From Paenibacillus massiliensis 2301065 = DSM 16942 (GTDB lineage Bacteria; Bacillota; Bacilli; Paenibacillales; Paenibacillaceae): a stretch of DNA of 64,000 nucleotides. Position 1 is the first letter of the stretch, and each line of letters begins with the position of its first letter. A program made the position numbers and the translations under genes. Of the stretch, positions 20,612 through 33,153 are shown one piece after another. The stretch spans positions 1 to 64,000 of the forward strand of contig NZ_KB898189.1 in the NCBI RefSeq assembly GCF_000377505.1, read 5' to 3'. The notes beneath the pieces were generated by a model. That model did no database searches. It worked only from the letters and a program-made list of their open reading frames with translations, and had not been told where the DNA came from.

Positions 20612-22258
20612 TTACTCAAAGTAAATGCTGGCATATGGCTCGGAGCCAGTTGGAGATGGGGTATAGCCTTTTAGATTGGATGAGGCTGCCATAAGTGGTG
20701 TCGTATGAACCAGCGGAATCCACGGGGCATCTTCCTTGATGATGACCTGTGACTGCTTGTATAGCTCGGCACGCTTGTCCTGATCGACTTCCTTCTGTGC
20801 CTCCACCAGAATGGTATGCAACTCTTCATTTACATAGAAGCTTCGGTTATTGCCTGGAATCGTATCTTTATCCAGCAGGGTGTAAATGAAATTGTCCGGG
20901 TCACCGTTATCCCCTGTCCAGCCCAGCATGTACAGATCATCCTTCTCTCCAGCCTTCAAGTCATCCAGATAAGTAGCCCACTCTGGGGATTGGATGCTGA
21001 CCTTGACGCCGATCTTCTCCAGATCTGCCTGAATGGCCTCAGCAACCTTACGGCCATCTGGCATATAAGGACGGGATACCGGCATCGCATAGAAGATAAG
21101 TTCCTCGGCAACGCCATCAGGGTAGCCAGCCTCAGCCAACAATGCCTTCGCCTTCTCCGGGTCGTAGGCGTAATCCTGAATTTCATCGTTATAGCCCCAA
21201 AGGGTTGGTGGTAATGGATTCTTCGCCACCTGAGCGGAGCCACCAAAGAAGGCATCCACAATAGCTTGCTTATTGACAGCGTGGTTCAGAGCCTGACGTA
21301 CTTTTTTATCATCAAACGGCTTCTTCTTCGTATTAAAACCAACATATCCTACATTAAAGGAAGGACGTTCGATCTTCTGCAGGTTCGCATTGCTCTCCAG
21401 TACAGTCAGATCATCCGCATTCAGATCCTCCATGATGTCGATCTCACCATTCTGCAAGGCATTGAAGCGAGCCGTATTGTCGGGAATGGAACGCACAATC
21501 ACTTTGTTCAGCTTAGGCAAGCCTTCCTGCCAGTAATCCGGGTTCTTCTCCAAGGTAATGGAATCATTGCGCTTCCACTCCTTGAATACGAATGGCCCCG
21601 TCCCTACCGGCTCGCTCTTGAAATTGGTAGTCTTCTCCTTCACAGCCGTCGGACTGGCAATCCCGAAGCTGGACATGGCAATATTCTGCAAGAAAGGCGC
21701 CTGCGGCTGGTTCAGCGTGAATTGCACCGTATGCTCATCAACGGCTTTGACCTCCTTGATCACCCGGCTATCCTCGCTACCGAACATGGAATCATAATAA
21801 TCGAAGGAATCTCCCTCGAACTTGTATTCACTGGCCGGGTCACTCCAACGCTCGAAGTTAAAAACCACCGCCTCCGCATTGAAGTCGGTTCCATCATGGA
21901 ATTTGACTCCCTGACGAAGCTTGAACGTGTACGCCAGACCGTCTTCAGCCACTTCCCAGCTCTCGGCAAGAGAAGGCTGGACTTTTGTGGAACCCGGCTC
22001 ATAGGACAGCAACGTATCATATACCTGCTGTGCAATTTTCAAAGATTCTCCGTCTGTAACAATACCGGGATCAAGTGCTACTGAATCTCCACCCCGTCCA
22101 AAAATCAATGTATCCTGTACTGTCGCATCCTGTTCAGGTGCCGGCTCATTGCCCGGCTCAGGTGCTGCCTCATTAGAGCCTCCACCGCAACCGGCAATAC
22201 CCACCATAACCGCCAATACAAGAATCAGTACACCACTCCACCATCTTCTCTTCAACAT
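20612..22258 (-). CDS. Solute-binding lipoprotein of a peptide-type ABC importer (SBP family 5)
   Basis: Extracellular lipoprotein of 548 aa. The signal peptide ends in the lipobox VGIAGCGG, then a Glu/Pro-rich linker (about 28-48). The SBP_bac_5 domain follows, with the family signature TYTFKLRQGVKFHDGTDFNAEAV and the repeated lobes up to YASIYFE. It captures substrate for the two permeases encoded downstream. Substrate is unknown. It is the first gene of the operon, with spaced repeats and inverted repeats in its upstream region. Confidence 0.92.
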   Translation of the reverse strand: MLKRRWWSGVLILVLAVMVGIAGCGGGSNEAAPEPGNEPAPEQDATVQDTLIFGRGGDSVALDPGIVTDGESLKIAQQVYDTLLSYEPGSTKVQPSLAESWEVAEDGLAYTFKLRQGVKFHDGTDFNAEAVVFNFERWSDPASEYKFEGDSFDYYDSMFGSEDSRVIKEVKAVDEHTVQFTLNQPQAPFLQNIAMSSFGIASPTAVKEKTTNFKSEPVGTGPFVFKEWKRNDSITLEKNPDYWQEGLPKLNKVIVRSIPDNTARFNALQNGEIDIMEDLNADDLTVLESNANLQKIERPSFNVGYVGFNTKKKPFDDKKVRQALNHAVNKQAIVDAFFGGSAQVAKNPLPPTLWGYNDEIQDYAYDPEKAKALLAEAGYPDGVAEELIFYAMPVSRPYMPDGRKVAEAIQADLEKIGVKVSIQSPEWATYLDDLKAGEKDDLYMLGWTGDNGDPDNFIYTLLDKDTIPGNNRSFYVNEELHTILVEAQKEVDQDKRAELYKQSQVIIKEDAPWIPLVHTTPLMAASSNLKGYTPSPTGSEPYASIYFE

Positions 22259-22312
22259 TGAATAACCCCTTTCAGCAGCATTTATATAATGAATGGATGT
22301 AACACAAAATAA

Positions 22313-22398
22313 ATGTCACTAAAATGACATAATATATACTAAATAACATATATTCACTGTTAATATGACAACAAAAGACGGCATACGTCAAAATGACG
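22313..22398. promoter_or_regulatory. Two inverted repeats upstream of the binding-protein gene
   Basis: ATGTCA-6 nt-TGACAT (22313..22330) and CGTCA-3 nt-TGACG (22386..22398) are dyads 55-140 bp before the start codon, sharing the half-site GTCA/TGAC. They are candidate operators; no regulator gene adjoins them. Confidence 0.35.
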
Positions 22399-22460
22399 CA
22401 GACATCCAGTGGATCTTAAATGTAGAGACACATTCGATTAGTGGATTAAAAGGTACTGAA

Positions 22461-22543
22461 CTAGAATGGACTAGAGTTTACTAGAATAACCAGAATTATT
22501 AGAGTTGAGTTGACTAGAATTTGATTAGAATTCGATTTACTGC
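22461..22543. repeat. 10-bp-phased TAGAAT/TAGAGT repeats
   Basis: CTAGAATGGA, CTAGAGTTTA, CTAGAATAAC and CAGAATTATT follow each other in exact 10-bp register (22461-22500), with looser copies to 22543. The period equals one helical turn. The tract lies 200-285 bp upstream of the binding-protein gene; the rest of 22259..22961 holds no gene that I can support. Confidence 0.6.
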
Positions 22544-22961
22544 GAACCTGGAAGTTGGATAGCATATGCAATATGATCATATATAATTGTATTCCTCGGC
22601 GGACATATGCTGTAGGTCTAGTAGAGTTGGCTTGCATACTGGATGACTTACTATAGATGAGATCTAAGCTAGTGGAAGAAAAACAGACATGGATGTCTTG
22701 GCATGGTGTTAACGCGGTGAAGGATCGCTCTTGGTGTACGGGGTTTTCTTGTGTATGTAAATCCTGTCGTGGCATGGAGCATTACACTACTATACGTCAA
22801 GTAAAATAACATAAAGAACGGTTGAAAAGAGGTGATTAATGGTAACTTTACAATAGAACAGAAGAATAGACAAGTCTTTTTTACATTTATTCGTAATTGG
22901 AATTAAGTTAGCTTATTCATGGTGTTAAGTATAATGACAAGATAAAATTTCCTTATAAAAT

Positions 22962-23041
22962 AAAAAAAGGATGTCCTCCACCCTCATTCACACCATGCTT
23001 TGCTTAAGCTCATGGCTTTCCGATCGGTAGAAGGACATCCT
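22962..23041 (-). terminator. Terminator after the phosphorylase gene
   Basis: AGGATGTCCT and AGGACATCCT (23041-23032 and 22977-22968) pair on the minus strand and are followed by seven T. The long loop holds a further CCATG/CATGG stem. It lies about 100 bp beyond the phosphorylase stop. Confidence 0.8.
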
Positions 23042-23137
23042 CAACAACATTCCAGTATATGCGTTATCCCTATTACAGCTATGATGCCATCATATTTGTG
23101 CATTTGTGCATTCACAAATTTCACACTATATACACAG

Positions 23138-26100
23138 CTACAAATATACGTTCATGCGAGCGATTCGACGCTCCCTGACATCGTATGCCTCCGGCTCCTC
23201 AAGAACAGCCCCTTGAATTAATTTACTGCTGCCGTCCTTGTAAATTAATTCGTAGCTAGTGGCCAGCGTGTTCTGCGAAAAAGTATCCCGCCGATTCGCT
23301 CGAATGTACGTCACTTCACAGCTTCCCAGTAAGCGGAATGACAGCGTTCCCTCTGAGTCAAAAAGCCAGTCAGGCAGACTCGGCACAAGCCGGAAGGTCA
23401 GCTTACCCTGCTCATATCGGAACGGCTTCTCTCCCATCATCATCTGTAGCCACATATGAAGGAATTCTGCAGTAGAGCCACTGAGCCTTGCAATGAACCC
23501 TGTGCCATGCAGACCCTCGTCCGGATTCGCACTGCTGGCAATGAAGGAGCTATTCTCCAGCGTACTTCGTCCATAGACTGCTGCATCCATGAACGGAGGC
23601 AACGCGCGCTGCAGGTCTGCAAAAAATTCATCATACAGCTCGTTACGCAGACACTCCAACAGATACTTGAATTCCATATGCATGAATATGGACTCGTTCT
23701 CCAGCCAGCCCGGTGTAAATGCACGAGAGCGGCCTAGCTCGAACGGCTGCCCATCCAGACTTTCATTAACCTTATACATCCCTAACGCTTCATCATACAG
23801 TCCACTACTACGGATATTGCGGTGCAGTTCCTGCGGCGAGATTGGCGCTCCCTTCACCTTCAATGCCCGAACAGGTCCCTCCAGAAAATGTGGAAGATCA
23901 TGTCGCTTGAACGCCTTGATCTCAATCTGGCTGTGTCCATTTTCATTTGTACTAACCTCATACTGACTAGCTTCATAGTAAAAGTACGTAGGATACAGGC
24001 CTTCACCGATGTCCAGCGCTCTCTTCATCCCCTCGTGCAGCTTACCCTCAGCCTTGGTAAGAATACGTTGGATACGAGCCAGCTCCAGCTCCTCCTCCGC
24101 CCCATCAAAGCCCCAACGAACAGCCCATCGGTAAGCCTCTCTAGCCTCCGACACCGTAGCCCAGAAGGTATGATCCCGCTCACGTCCATGCTGTGACTGT
24201 TCGTAGGCTCTAAGGGCATAGTCCACTCTATCCACGAGCCGAACCATCTCGACCGGCAGTCGAACCGTGCTATCCTGTGGCAATTGCTGTAGTGCGTTCA
24301 GCAGGAACTGGATAATACGCTGCAGCTCGCACAGCTCTCCGAATCCAGAGGCCATAAGTCCTGGCAACCCATTCATTGAATCATTCCAGCCCGGCTTACC
24401 AGCCTCCATCTCAATGCCTAGACCCTCGGGGTCGAGCGTTGCCAGCTTGATCATCGCGAGCGAGAACAGCTTCTCTAGCAGATTGGATAGATAGATCTCT
24501 CCCTTGCCCTGCTGTGTACGAACCCAGCTCGCATCCCGCTCACGAGCATGGAGCTGTGCCTCCTTCGCCTTGCTTTCCAGCACGGCCCCATACTGACGAA
24601 TTCGTCCATCATCGAGCTGTACATATTTATGCTGACGTGGCTGTACCCAGGCAGGACTGTCATAATAACGGTATTCCCTGGTCAGGAGCAATGTCGTCAA
24701 TCGCTCAGGGTAGACGCCTAGATAGCTTTCGATCAGATCCAGATTATATGTCCAGTGATCCGTCCAGTAGCCTTCGCCAAAATCCGCTTCGAAGCTCTGT
24801 TCCGAGCAGCCCAGCACCCTTGTTACGAGCTCTGGAGGATCTACCATCAGAGCTTTCTTGAACCGCTCACTCCAATCGACAAGCTCCCCCGGTGTATAGT
24901 GACCTGACAGGAGTGCACGAAAGGACTCATGCGCTTCAGAACCAACCAACTGGAGCAGCTCCTCATCCATGGCACGAAGCCGGAAGCTGCAGCCTTTTAC
25001 TACAAGTGGATTGTAGCCGTCCGGCTGAATGAAGCTCATGAACATGCGGATGTTGAAATCCTCGATCTCCGGGTGGAACCATACATCATTACGGCGGTTC
25101 TGATTGGCATCCCGAAAGTTCCCATTGCCTTGTGAATAGGTTCTTGCCTGAAGCTTGAAGAAGTTATAATCTCGCTCCAGATCCCCATGCTTGCGTGAGT
25201 ACACATGATAGACATGGGGCTTCTCCGTGCCATTATCCAGCAACAGCGGATAACCACCTCGCAGCAGGTTATCCAGATAGCTCTGGCGGCAATATTCATC
25301 GAAGAGCGGCACCGCAGAACGGGTCTCCATATCGTCGGTCAAAGCATGGGCCAACTGCTCCGCTTCCCGCTCCTTCCGCTGGATATAATTCATCGTGGCC
25401 AGTTCATTAAGCCTCCCTGTAATGTCCTCAATGCGCTGAACATGACCGATGACCATACAGTGGCGAACTGTCGCCCCTGCAGCCAGCTCAACGGCATACC
25501 CGCTGAAGGCACAGGGAACCTTGTTGGTGGTTATCTGTGGCTGATTCAGCAGCTCCAGCATGGAGGTACGAAGAAATCCCTCTGGCATGGTCAGAGCCGT
25601 ATTGCTGCCAAATATTAGACCGGGATCTACCAATGGTTGGAGTAGCTGTTCGTGACCATTTTGCTCCATGAAGCTATACATAAAATGACCGGCTTCAATC
25701 CTGTGAACCTCGCTCGTATCTGCTGTACTGCCGCGCAGCTTGTAGAACGGAACCCGGTTATCCAGTCCCTCGACATCCATCCAGCTCTTCAGGGTGTAGC
25801 CTAGCTCTTTGTACGCCGCATTCTCAATCCCGAATGGCAGGACAGCAGGCATTCCGTCCAGTACCTCCAGCTCCAAGGCTGCATCACTGACATTCCGTAG
25901 CTCCACCTGCCGCACAAGGGCAGCATGCTTCTCGCCAGGTAAAGTATAGTATCGCACCTGCACTTGAAGTCCTGTATCCGTATCTGAACTCACCAGTTCC
26001 AGCTGATTACGTGAGATTCGCAGCTGCTGTTGTTCTTGCCCCTGGATGTTCATGGTCGAGAAAATCTCACGGTAGCCCCATTCATAGGAAGCCTCTGAAG

Positions 26101-26437
26101 CGCAGCTGCTACTCTGCTCTGAAGAGGACGTTGGATCAGCCGTGGCTTGTGCAGGATCCATGTGCTGCAAGGCAGGTCTATGCTTCACGAACGTGCGAAA
26201 GCCATGCAACGGCACGAGGCTGTAGCTGCGATCAGCTGGAAAGAACTCCATAATGGCACCATTCTTGTCCTCAACCCCGAAGCTCGCAATCCCCTGTCCG
26301 CGATTCACATAATACGTCCACATCGGGATGCCATGAATACCCGCAATGCCTGGCAGGAAGCTGGAGAATGGCTTTGCCTGCTGATATTGGTCAATTACAA
26401 ATCGGCCTTCATTATCAAAATAATATTTCACGGTCAT
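23138..26437 (-). CDS. Beta-glucan phosphorylase, GH161/GH94 clan (probably beta-1,3-oligoglucan)
   Basis: Protein of 1099 aa. It has the layout of large GH94/GH149/GH161 phosphorylases: N-terminal beta-sandwich (from KPFSSFLPGIAGIHGIPMW), then an (alpha/alpha)6 barrel with the acidic motif GKPGWNDSMNGLPG, where the general acid Asp is expected. A C-terminal beta part follows. The length and the N-terminal block fit GH161, described from Paenibacillus as beta-1,3-glucan phosphorylase, making glucose 1-phosphate from oligoglucans. The GH1 glucosidase and sugar importer upstream support an intracellular oligosaccharide role. A beta-1,2-oligoglucan phosphorylase (GH94) is the alternative. The start has GAGGTG overlapping the GH1 stop, so the genes are tightly coupled. 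Confidence 0.75.
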   Translation of the reverse strand: MTVKYYFDNEGRFVIDQYQQAKPFSSFLPGIAGIHGIPMWTYYVNRGQGIASFGVEDKNGAIMEFFPADRSYSLVPLHGFRTFVKHRPALQHMDPAQATADPTSSSEQSSSCASEASYEWGYREIFSTMNIQGQEQQQLRISRNQLELVSSDTDTGLQVQVRYYTLPGEKHAALVRQVELRNVSDAALELEVLDGMPAVLPFGIENAAYKELGYTLKSWMDVEGLDNRVPFYKLRGSTADTSEVHRIEAGHFMYSFMEQNGHEQLLQPLVDPGLIFGSNTALTMPEGFLRTSMLELLNQPQITTNKVPCAFSGYAVELAAGATVRHCMVIGHVQRIEDITGRLNELATMNYIQRKEREAEQLAHALTDDMETRSAVPLFDEYCRQSYLDNLLRGGYPLLLDNGTEKPHVYHVYSRKHGDLERDYNFFKLQARTYSQGNGNFRDANQNRRNDVWFHPEIEDFNIRMFMSFIQPDGYNPLVVKGCSFRLRAMDEELLQLVGSEAHESFRALLSGHYTPGELVDWSERFKKALMVDPPELVTRVLGCSEQSFEADFGEGYWTDHWTYNLDLIESYLGVYPERLTTLLLTREYRYYDSPAWVQPRQHKYVQLDDGRIRQYGAVLESKAKEAQLHARERDASWVRTQQGKGEIYLSNLLEKLFSLAMIKLATLDPEGLGIEMEAGKPGWNDSMNGLPGLMASGFGELCELQRIIQFLLNALQQLPQDSTVRLPVEMVRLVDRVDYALRAYEQSQHGRERDHTFWATVSEAREAYRWAVRWGFDGAEEELELARIQRILTKAEGKLHEGMKRALDIGEGLYPTYFYYEASQYEVSTNENGHSQIEIKAFKRHDLPHFLEGPVRALKVKGAPISPQELHRNIRSSGLYDEALGMYKVNESLDGQPFELGRSRAFTPGWLENESIFMHMEFKYLLECLRNELYDEFFADLQRALPPFMDAAVYGRSTLENSSFIASSANPDEGLHGTGFIARLSGSTAEFLHMWLQMMMGEKPFRYEQGKLTFRLVPSLPDWLFDSEGTLSFRLLGSCEVTYIRANRRDTFSQNTLATSYELIYKDGSSKLIQGAVLEEPEAYDVRERRIARMNVYL

Positions 26438-26445
26438 ACGTCACC

Positions 26446-27822
<1,377 letters not shown>

Positions 27823-27852
27823 CTATAGCATAATTACTTCCTCTTGGTACAC

Positions 27853-28671
27853 TCAGGACTTCACAGCCCCCGCCATCGCTCCACCCACAATAAAGCGCTG
27901 CAGCAGCACATAGAGCACTACCAGCGGCAACGTCACAATCAGAATCCCACATGCCAGCAGCGGCCAGTTATTCATGTATTGTCCATAGAAGGTGAACAAG
28001 CCCTTGGTGACAGGCTGATAGGACGGGTCTGACAGATAGATCGTCGGCCCGATAATGTCATTCCACACACCGATAGCCGTCAGGATCACGCCCGTAGCCA
28101 GAATTGGCTTCATTAGAGGTATGAGGATCGTGAACAAATAACGTGTATAGCCACAGCCGTCCATCGCAGCCGCCTCATCCAGCTCCCGCGACACGGACTT
28201 GATGTATCCTGTAAACATGAGGAAGGCAATCCCTGTCCCCGTTGTCTTCAGTAAAATAAAGCCGATCTGTGTATTGTACAGACCAAGACTGTTTATCAGC
28301 GAGAATTGCGGAATCAGAGGATTCGGCAGGTACATCGAAATTAAGAAAAATACATAGATCAGACTGCTGAATCTGACATATCTCCGTGCCAGTGGAAATG
28401 CCGCAAAGACCGACAGCATTAGTGTAAGCACAGTCGACACCCCGGTGTAGAGCACACTGTTCCACATATACTGCGAGAAATTCCCGCGTTCCCAGGCCTC
28501 CGTGAAGTTCTCCATGCGCATCCCTTCAGCCAGTGCCACAGGATTAAGTAAATATTCACTTTGCGTCTTCATGGAGACGTTGAACAGATAGAATAGAGGG
28601 AAAATGTACAATGCCAGCATGATCAATACGATGACGTAACTGACAGTACGTGTGACCTTGCTCTCCTTCAT
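27853..28671 (-). CDS. Sugar ABC transporter permease (MalG type, CUT1)
   Basis: Permease of 272 aa with six membrane segments. It has the MalG-type N-terminal segment YVIVLIMLALYIFPLFYLFNVSMK and the EAA loop DEAAAMDGCGYTRYLFTILIPLMKP. Its ATG overlaps the stop of the upstream MalF-type gene by one base (TAATG), giving coupled translation. As usual for CUT1 systems the ATPase (MsmX-like) is not encoded in the operon. Confidence 0.93.
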   Translation of the reverse strand: MKESKVTRTVSYVIVLIMLALYIFPLFYLFNVSMKTQSEYLLNPVALAEGMRMENFTEAWERGNFSQYMWNSVLYTGVSTVLTLMLSVFAAFPLARRYVRFSSLIYVFFLISMYLPNPLIPQFSLINSLGLYNTQIGFILLKTTGTGIAFLMFTGYIKSVSRELDEAAAMDGCGYTRYLFTILIPLMKPILATGVILTAIGVWNDIIGPTIYLSDPSYQPVTKGLFTFYGQYMNNWPLLACGILIVTLPLVVLYVLLQRFIVGGAMAGAVKS

Positions 28672-29564
28672 TACATTTCCACCTCTCTTCTACGCAGATA
28701 ATACAGAGCCACCATCGAAATAACGAATACAAACAGGAATTGAATCATGGCAACCGCAGATGCCAGACCATAATCCGAGGTACCCGTGCCGAACGCTGTC
28801 GCATAGACATCAAAGGCAAGGGTCGTCGTATTGAATTTGCCCCCGGTCAGGACGTAGATAATATCGAACGTCTGCAGCGCACCAATGATGGACAGCAGCA
28901 TATTCACCGTGAACGCTGGAGCAATCATCGGGAACGTAATGTTCTTGAACGCCTTCCAGCCTGAAGCTCCGTCCATATAGCCTGCCTCATACAGATCCGA
29001 TGGAATGGATTGCAGCCCGGCCAGGAAGATGGTCATGGAATAGCCCATATACATCCAGATTTGCACGAAAATAATCAGCTCAAAGGCAACATTGTAGTCT
29101 CCGAAGAAATTCGAGCTGGTTCCAAAAAAGTTCAATATCGACTGCGCAGGTCCGCCGAGCGGATTAGCAACGAGCTGCCAGATCAGGCCGGATACCGTAA
29201 CACCAAGCACGACTGGAAGAAAGAATACAGCTCGGTAGAACGTATCTCCTCTGAGCTTTTTGTTAATGAGGATCGCCATGAACAGACCCACGGCATTCTG
29301 AATCACTACCACGGCGAACGCAAAATAGAGCGAACGCCCAATCGCAGCAATCCGATCCCCTGAATTGGAGGAACTGAAGAATGTCCGGTAATTCTCAAGC
29401 CCGACAAAGCTCCAGGATTGTCCCCTTACCCCTGTGGCGTCCGTGAAGGAGAATAACACCGTAACCAGCGAAGGACCAAAGCCAAACAAAGCATATAACA
29501 GCAGTGGAATGCCCAGATACAGGTACGGGACAAGCCGCGCTTTTCCTTTTCCGAAAGGATACAT
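28671..29564 (-). CDS. Sugar ABC transporter permease (MalF type, CUT1)
   Basis: Permease of 297 aa with the MalF-type pattern: first segment LVPYLYLGIPLLLYALFGFGPSLVTVLFSF and the EAA loop EAGYMDGASGWKAFKNITFPMIAP. Start at 29564 (MYPFGKGK) has AAAGGTG 8 nt upstream; an in-frame ATG twelve codons earlier has no binding site. It is separated from the binding-protein gene by a long hairpin and a tetranucleotide repeat. Confidence 0.92.
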   Translation of the reverse strand: MYPFGKGKARLVPYLYLGIPLLLYALFGFGPSLVTVLFSFTDATGVRGQSWSFVGLENYRTFFSSSNSGDRIAAIGRSLYFAFAVVVIQNAVGLFMAILINKKLRGDTFYRAVFFLPVVLGVTVSGLIWQLVANPLGGPAQSILNFFGTSSNFFGDYNVAFELIIFVQIWMYMGYSMTIFLAGLQSIPSDLYEAGYMDGASGWKAFKNITFPMIAPAFTVNMLLSIIGALQTFDIIYVLTGGKFNTTTLAFDVYATAFGTGTSDYGLASAVAMIQFLFVFVISMVALYYLRRREVEM

Positions 29565-29646
29565 CGTTCTCACACCTTTCATTTCGTTGAATCTGATCAT
29601 CTGTTATTTGATATAGATATTTCAGGGCACATATTCTCCTGCAAAC

Positions 29647-29729
29647 ATAGCTCACGCCAGAACACGGCCCGGGACGATGTGATAGCAGGCATACATCCTG
29701 AGCGTGATTCCGGCGCGTTCGTGAGCTAT
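29647..29729 (-). terminator. Intercistronic stem-loop between sugar-binding protein and permease genes
   Basis: ATAGCTCACG (29647-29656) and CGTGAGCTAT (29720-29729) form a perfect 10-bp outer stem with further pairing inside (GATGT/ACATC). No U tract is present, so it more likely stabilises the upstream message or attenuates than terminates fully. Confidence 0.6.
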
Positions 29730-29796
29730 AATATCGAATTCTATGTGAACAGCTGTTTCTTTGTCTGACTGACAAGTTGTTCGTCTAACTGACAAG

Positions 29797-31199
<1,403 letters not shown>

Positions 31200-31233
31200 G
31201 TCTGAATCCCCCAACTTGGTATGAGTTGATGTT

Positions 31234-31251
31234 AACGAAATCAGTTTCGTT
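31234..31251. promoter_or_regulatory. Palindromic operator in front of the glucan operon
   Basis: AACGAAA-TCAG-TTTCGTT is a perfect 7-bp dyad 35 bp before the binding-protein start. The size and symmetry suit a LacI-family operator. The same half-site AACGAAA recurs at 31836-31842 ahead of the divergent LacI gene. Confidence 0.65.
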
Positions 31252-31559
31252 ATTTACACCCCCATTATGTACCTCACATGGAATTTTGTAAATAGCTTAT
31301 TTCAAATTTTTTTTGACGAAGCTGTCATTAGAAATAACCTACTGCAAGGCGAAGTGCTCCATTGATGTTCTTGTTAGAAATTTATGTTATACATCCGCTG
31401 CAACCACTAATGTGATTGACTGGTATTACTGCTAATTCCCCTTGATAATAAAGGGATAACTTCGAATTCCATGCCAAGAAACCTGCTATATTCTCTGGCA
31501 AAAAAATGATCCTGTAGACGATGAATCTTCCACAATAATCCTTTAGTAATACGCTGAAA

Positions 31560-31690
31560 GAAACGTTATAGAACGTTATAGAACCTTGAAGAAATACTTT
31601 TTCCTCACATGTTAGTCCACTAATGCATATCCCCTATCTGGTAGTTCCTCTTCGTATATTTTAGTGAATATTCGTATGATTTAGTGAATA
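31560..31690. repeat. Tandem repeats inside the divergent control region
   Basis: GAACGTTATA repeats in 10-bp register around 31561-31584. Two 20-bp copies, TTCGTATATTTTAGTGAATA (31651-31670) and TTCGTATGATTTAGTGAATA (31671-31690), follow directly. The interval 31252-31835 holds no reading frame that I can support. Confidence 0.6.
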
Positions 31691-31835
31691 ATCGAAGAAA
31701 ATTGCTATTTTTTTTCGGGATGAACACTAAAAAATCGCCTTTTTACAGCCTGAAATTCTTGAATCATCCACCCACATCCTATAAAAGTACTGTTGACTCT
31801 CCTTGTGTAGTAGCATAAAATACAGGCAGATAAGT

Positions 31836-31874
31836 AACGAAACGTAAATCAGACATGCCACTAAACCAGTTTAG
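31836..31874. promoter_or_regulatory. Operator half-site and second dyad ahead of the LacI gene
   Basis: AACGAAA (31836-31842) repeats the half-site of the operator at 31234. CTAAAC-CA-GTTTAG (31861-31874) is a 14-bp dyad 18 bp before the LacI start, overlapping the leader just upstream of GGAGGA. Both suggest autoregulation. Confidence 0.5.
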
Positions 31875-31891
31875 GTGCCGGAGGATGCATT

Positions 31892-32917
31892 ATGAATATT
31901 AAGACGATTGCCAGTATAGCCGGCGTATCTGTTGCAACAGTATCGAAGATTATTAACAACTATCCCGATATCAGTGAGGAGACACGCCAGCGTGTGCTCA
32001 AGATCATGGAGGAGACCGGCTACCGTCCGTCGTCCTCAGCCAAGACGCTTGCTACGAAGAAGTCAAATCTCGTTGGTGTCGTGTTCGCAGGTAAGCTGAA
32101 CGTGGATTTCAGCCATCCTTTTTTCGTAGAGGTCATTAATGCCTTTAAGAAGCAGATTGGTCTATTAGGCTACGACCTACTCTTCTTCTCCAATGAGAAA
32201 TTTCTGGATCGCGGTGAGGATTATCTTGCTCGCTCCAAGTATTTTCAGGTCGATGGGTGCATTATTATTGCCGGGGACGAAGTGGAACGCAGCGTATTTG
32301 ATCTGGACGCCAGTCCCATTCCGTGTATCGGGGTAGATATTGAACTGACCGGGCCCAGCTCCTGCTATATCATGTCAGATAATCGGAAGATCTCCTCCAA
32401 GGTCGTGGAACACTTCTATATGAATGGCTACCGGGATATGGGGTTCATTGGCATTGAGCGTCCTTCCTTGGTTATGCAGCAGCGCGAAGAGGCTTTTTAT
32501 AGCTCGCTCAAGCAATTCAGCATAGACAGCAGGCCAGAATGGAAGGCATATAGCAAGGGGTATGCAGCAGAGGAGGGCTACGAGGCGGCCAAGCAGATGA
32601 TTGCACAGGGACAGCTACCGCGAGCGGTCTTCGCCGTCACGGATTTACTGGCATTTGGCGCCATGCGGGCCTTCAAGGAAGCGGGCTTGCGTGTTCCAGA
32701 GGATATTGCCATCGTGGGCTGTGATGATATTGAGGCCTGTCGTTACACGGACCCACCACTTACCACTGTGAAGCAGGATACGGACAAAATCGGGCGCTTG
32801 GCTGCCATGGTCCTGTTCGATCTAATGAATAAGCAGATGGAAAATCAATGCATTAAGGTGGAGCCTGAGTTGGTTGTTAGAGAGTCGTGCGGGGCTTTGG
32901 ATATTGCGGGTGTGTAG
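31892..32917 (+). CDS. LacI-family transcriptional regulator of the glucan locus
   Basis: Regulator of 341 aa. The N-terminal LacI helix-turn-helix and hinge are clear (IKTIASIAGVSVATVSKIINNYPDISEETRQRVL, then ETGYRPSSSAKTL). A periplasmic-binding-protein-like effector domain follows (DIAIVGCDDIEACRYTDPPLTTVKQD). It is divergent from the sugar-binding protein gene and most likely represses the glucan operon until an oligoglucan is present. GGAGGA lies 6 nt before the ATG. An inverted-repeat terminator follows. Confidence 0.92.
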   Translation: MNIKTIASIAGVSVATVSKIINNYPDISEETRQRVLKIMEETGYRPSSSAKTLATKKSNLVGVVFAGKLNVDFSHPFFVEVINAFKKQIGLLGYDLLFFSNEKFLDRGEDYLARSKYFQVDGCIIIAGDEVERSVFDLDASPIPCIGVDIELTGPSSCYIMSDNRKISSKVVEHFYMNGYRDMGFIGIERPSLVMQQREEAFYSSLKQFSIDSRPEWKAYSKGYAAEEGYEAAKQMIAQGQLPRAVFAVTDLLAFGAMRAFKEAGLRVPEDIAIVGCDDIEACRYTDPPLTTVKQDTDKIGRLAAMVLFDLMNKQMENQCIKVEPELVVRESCGALDIAGV

Positions 32918-33007
32918 GACGGGATATACACTCTCCATTAACGTGCAAACTGTGCGAAGGTGAATTGTAGCCAATCGAGCTAGCTTAACTAGTTCAAAAT
33001 AATAAAT

Positions 33008-33036
33008 AGCTTTACGGGCAAATCTCCCGTAAAGCT
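33008..33036 (+). terminator. Terminator after the LacI gene
   Basis: AGCTTTACGGG (33008-33018) and CCCGTAAAGCT (33026-33036) form an 11-bp perfect stem followed by TATTTGTTA. It may also stop minus-strand transcription from the endolysin gene. Confidence 0.75.
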
Positions 33037-33153
33037 TATTTGTTATCTACACAAGAATGATGTTCGCTGGATGAGTATGTCACTATTCCCGCATTAAACT
33101 CACGCATTAATCATGCGCAATATTTTTGGATTTTTTTCCCAGAAAGTCGCTTT

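Noticed and set aside
22461..22775. 104-codon minus-strand frame in the intergenic region
   Set aside because: It is built partly from the TAGAAT repeats, has no ribosome site and lies in AT-rich sequence; the repeats explain its openness.
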